The notes beneath the pieces are model-generated. The model had not been told where the DNA came from. It was given only the letters and a program-made list of their open reading frames with translations, and did no database searches. Below are positions 18,476 through 19,108 of a stretch of 19,108 nucleotides of DNA, piece by piece. A program made the position numbers and the translations under genes. How positions within the stretch are numbered: position 1 is the stretch's first letter; the number at the start of each line of letters is the position of its first letter. Source of the DNA: Parvularia atlantis (Eukaryota; Opisthokonta; Rotosphaerida). The DNA lies in contig CALSCO010000675.1 of the NCBI GenBank assembly GCA_943704415.1, forward strand, positions 1 through 19,108, given 5' to 3'.

Positions 18476-18824
18476 GGAGCGACTGTGTTCTCTGCGGCGG
18501 CCATCGATGATCAGGAGCTCACCAACACCACCACCCGTCCCTGCCGTGCCGGTCCCTGCACACCACTACCCGGCCCTGCGTGCCAATCCCTGCACAATCC
18601 CTGCACACAATCCCATCTGCACTCCAGGCAGCAAATACCGCGGAGTGCACAGTCGATGAGAAACAACATTCAACATCATTGTCATCTCTCGGCGTCATCG
18701 TCTTTCCTCACCCGCTTACCTCAGCCATCTCGGCCTACGTCAGCCACCGCCCAGTCCCCTCTTAAACCGTGCCCCACCCCCTGTGTTGTGTGTCTTCCGT
18801 CGCTTACGAACCACGAAGTCTTAC
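18476..18824. other. Non-coding region before the Gag-like frame; dispersed repeat copy B at 18535-18582
   Basis: No gene is visible in these 349 bp. They are less GC-rich than the coding DNA and hold the second copy of the ~49-bp dispersed repeat (18535-18582) plus three CCCTGCACA-type short repeats (18553-18609). They end in a pyrimidine-rich stretch. As the sequence upstream of a Gag-like frame this could be an LTR or retroelement 5' leader. I could not find a convincing primer-binding site or TG...CA LTR ends. Confidence 0.45.
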
Positions 18825-19108
18825 ATGGCGAGGATGGTGCCTCACGCGCCCCACGCTCACGCCCCGACGGAAGGCCCCGCCTCTGTCGCAGCCGTTCTGC
18901 GCAGTGGCCGTGACACGTCAACCACCGCCGCACCCTCCATCGCCGGCGAGCAAATTGTCTACCTGGCTTCGCATGTCCCGCTGCGCGTGTTCCGCGGCCG
19001 TCCCGATGAGGACGTGATCGCGTGGACCGCCCTGGCCCGCCGCGCCCTCGCCGCCGCCGACCTCACGAAGGAGGACGAAGCCGTGCACCTTCGCGCCGCC
19101 GCAGCCCT
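18825..19108 (+). CDS. Gag-like protein of a Ty3/gypsy-type retroelement (5' part, runs off the edge)
   Basis: An ATG at 18825 opens a frame of 94 complete codons that reaches the window end without a stop. The first ~45 residues are low-complexity (Ala, Pro, His). From about residue 52 it reads PLRVFRGRPDEDVIAWT, then an Ala-rich helix, TKEDEAVHLRAAA. This is the pattern of the N-terminal capsid region of Ty3/gypsy and related Gag proteins: Phe-x-Gly, acidic, hydrophobic-x-x-Trp, helix, then a small-residue helix. In a complete element, downstream protease, reverse transcriptase and integrase would follow. It could also be a domesticated Gag-derived gene. The match is a pattern by eye. Confidence 0.5.
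   Translation, partial: MARMVPHAPHAHAPTEGPASVAAVLRSGRDTSTTAAPSIAGEQIVYLASHVPLRVFRGRPDEDVIAWTALARRALAAADLTKEDEAVHLRAAAA

Noticed and set aside
18476-18824. A complete LTR upstream of the Gag-like frame
   Set aside because: No TG...CA ends, primer-binding site or second LTR copy can be identified in the window.

Overview
The window is nuclear DNA of a GC-rich, gene-dense eukaryote. Nearly every protein-coding gene is interrupted by tiny introns, mostly 47-72 nt. Most of these introns start GTGCG, carry a CTGAC- or CTCAC-like branch-point motif and end in CAG. The gene set (MESD, UVSSA, MRNIP, BRAT1, a GARNL3-like Rap GAP, IMMP1L, CDP-diacylglycerol synthase, mitochondrial E2) fits a unicellular protist on the opisthokont/amoebozoan/apusozoan side of the tree. 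I cannot name the species. Genes sit 13-300 bp apart on both strands. All intron coordinates were inferred by eye from reading-frame continuity, splice motifs and family conservation.

Layout. Positions 1-942 (-): partial gene for a secreted cysteine-rich protein, not recognised. 1241-1964 (-): MESD, an ER chaperone. It diverges over 66 bp from 2031-4333 (+): UVSSA, a transcription-coupled repair scaffold with 8 exons and 641 aa. 4347-4967 (-): MRNIP, intronless, convergent with UVSSA (13 bp between stops) and divergent over only 27 bp from 4995-6788 (+): mitochondrial dihydrolipoyl succinyltransferase DLST, 9 exons and 443 aa. 6856-8964 (-): BRAT1, with the C-terminal Asp-Cys-Tyr known from animal BRAT1.

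9086-14514 (+) is the most interesting gene. It appears to be a single 22-exon, 1329-aa protein joining a tandem calponin-homology actin-binding module, a coiled coil, a Rap GAP domain with its catalytic Asn, and a citron-homology (CNH) domain. The frame is kept through all 21 proposed junctions. The C-terminal RapGAP-CNH part resembles GARNL3. The fused actin-binding head is, to my knowledge, unusual.

14641-15201 (-): IMMP1L, a mitochondrial inner-membrane signal peptidase. 15202-15686 is non-coding. It holds a decayed initiator-tRNA-Met-like sequence with recognisable A and B boxes and T-runs (possible SINE head), and one copy of a ~49-bp dispersed repeat. 15687-17186 (-): CDP-diacylglycerol synthase, 6 exons and 407 aa. 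It diverges over 50 bp from 17237-18475 (+): an unrecognised 336-aa coiled-coil protein containing a probable GC-AG intron. 18476-18824 is non-coding and carries the second copy of the dispersed repeat. It leads into 18825-19108 (+), an open reading frame running off the edge that resembles the Gag of Ty3/gypsy-type retrotransposons.

Three genes here belong to DNA-damage or transcription-linked processes (UVSSA, MRNIP, BRAT1). Two are mitochondrial (DLST, IMMP1L), two act in the ER or membrane (MESD, CDP-DAG synthase), and one links Rap signalling to actin. They do not form an operon. Their link is physical, through very short divergent promoters and closely abutting 3' ends.
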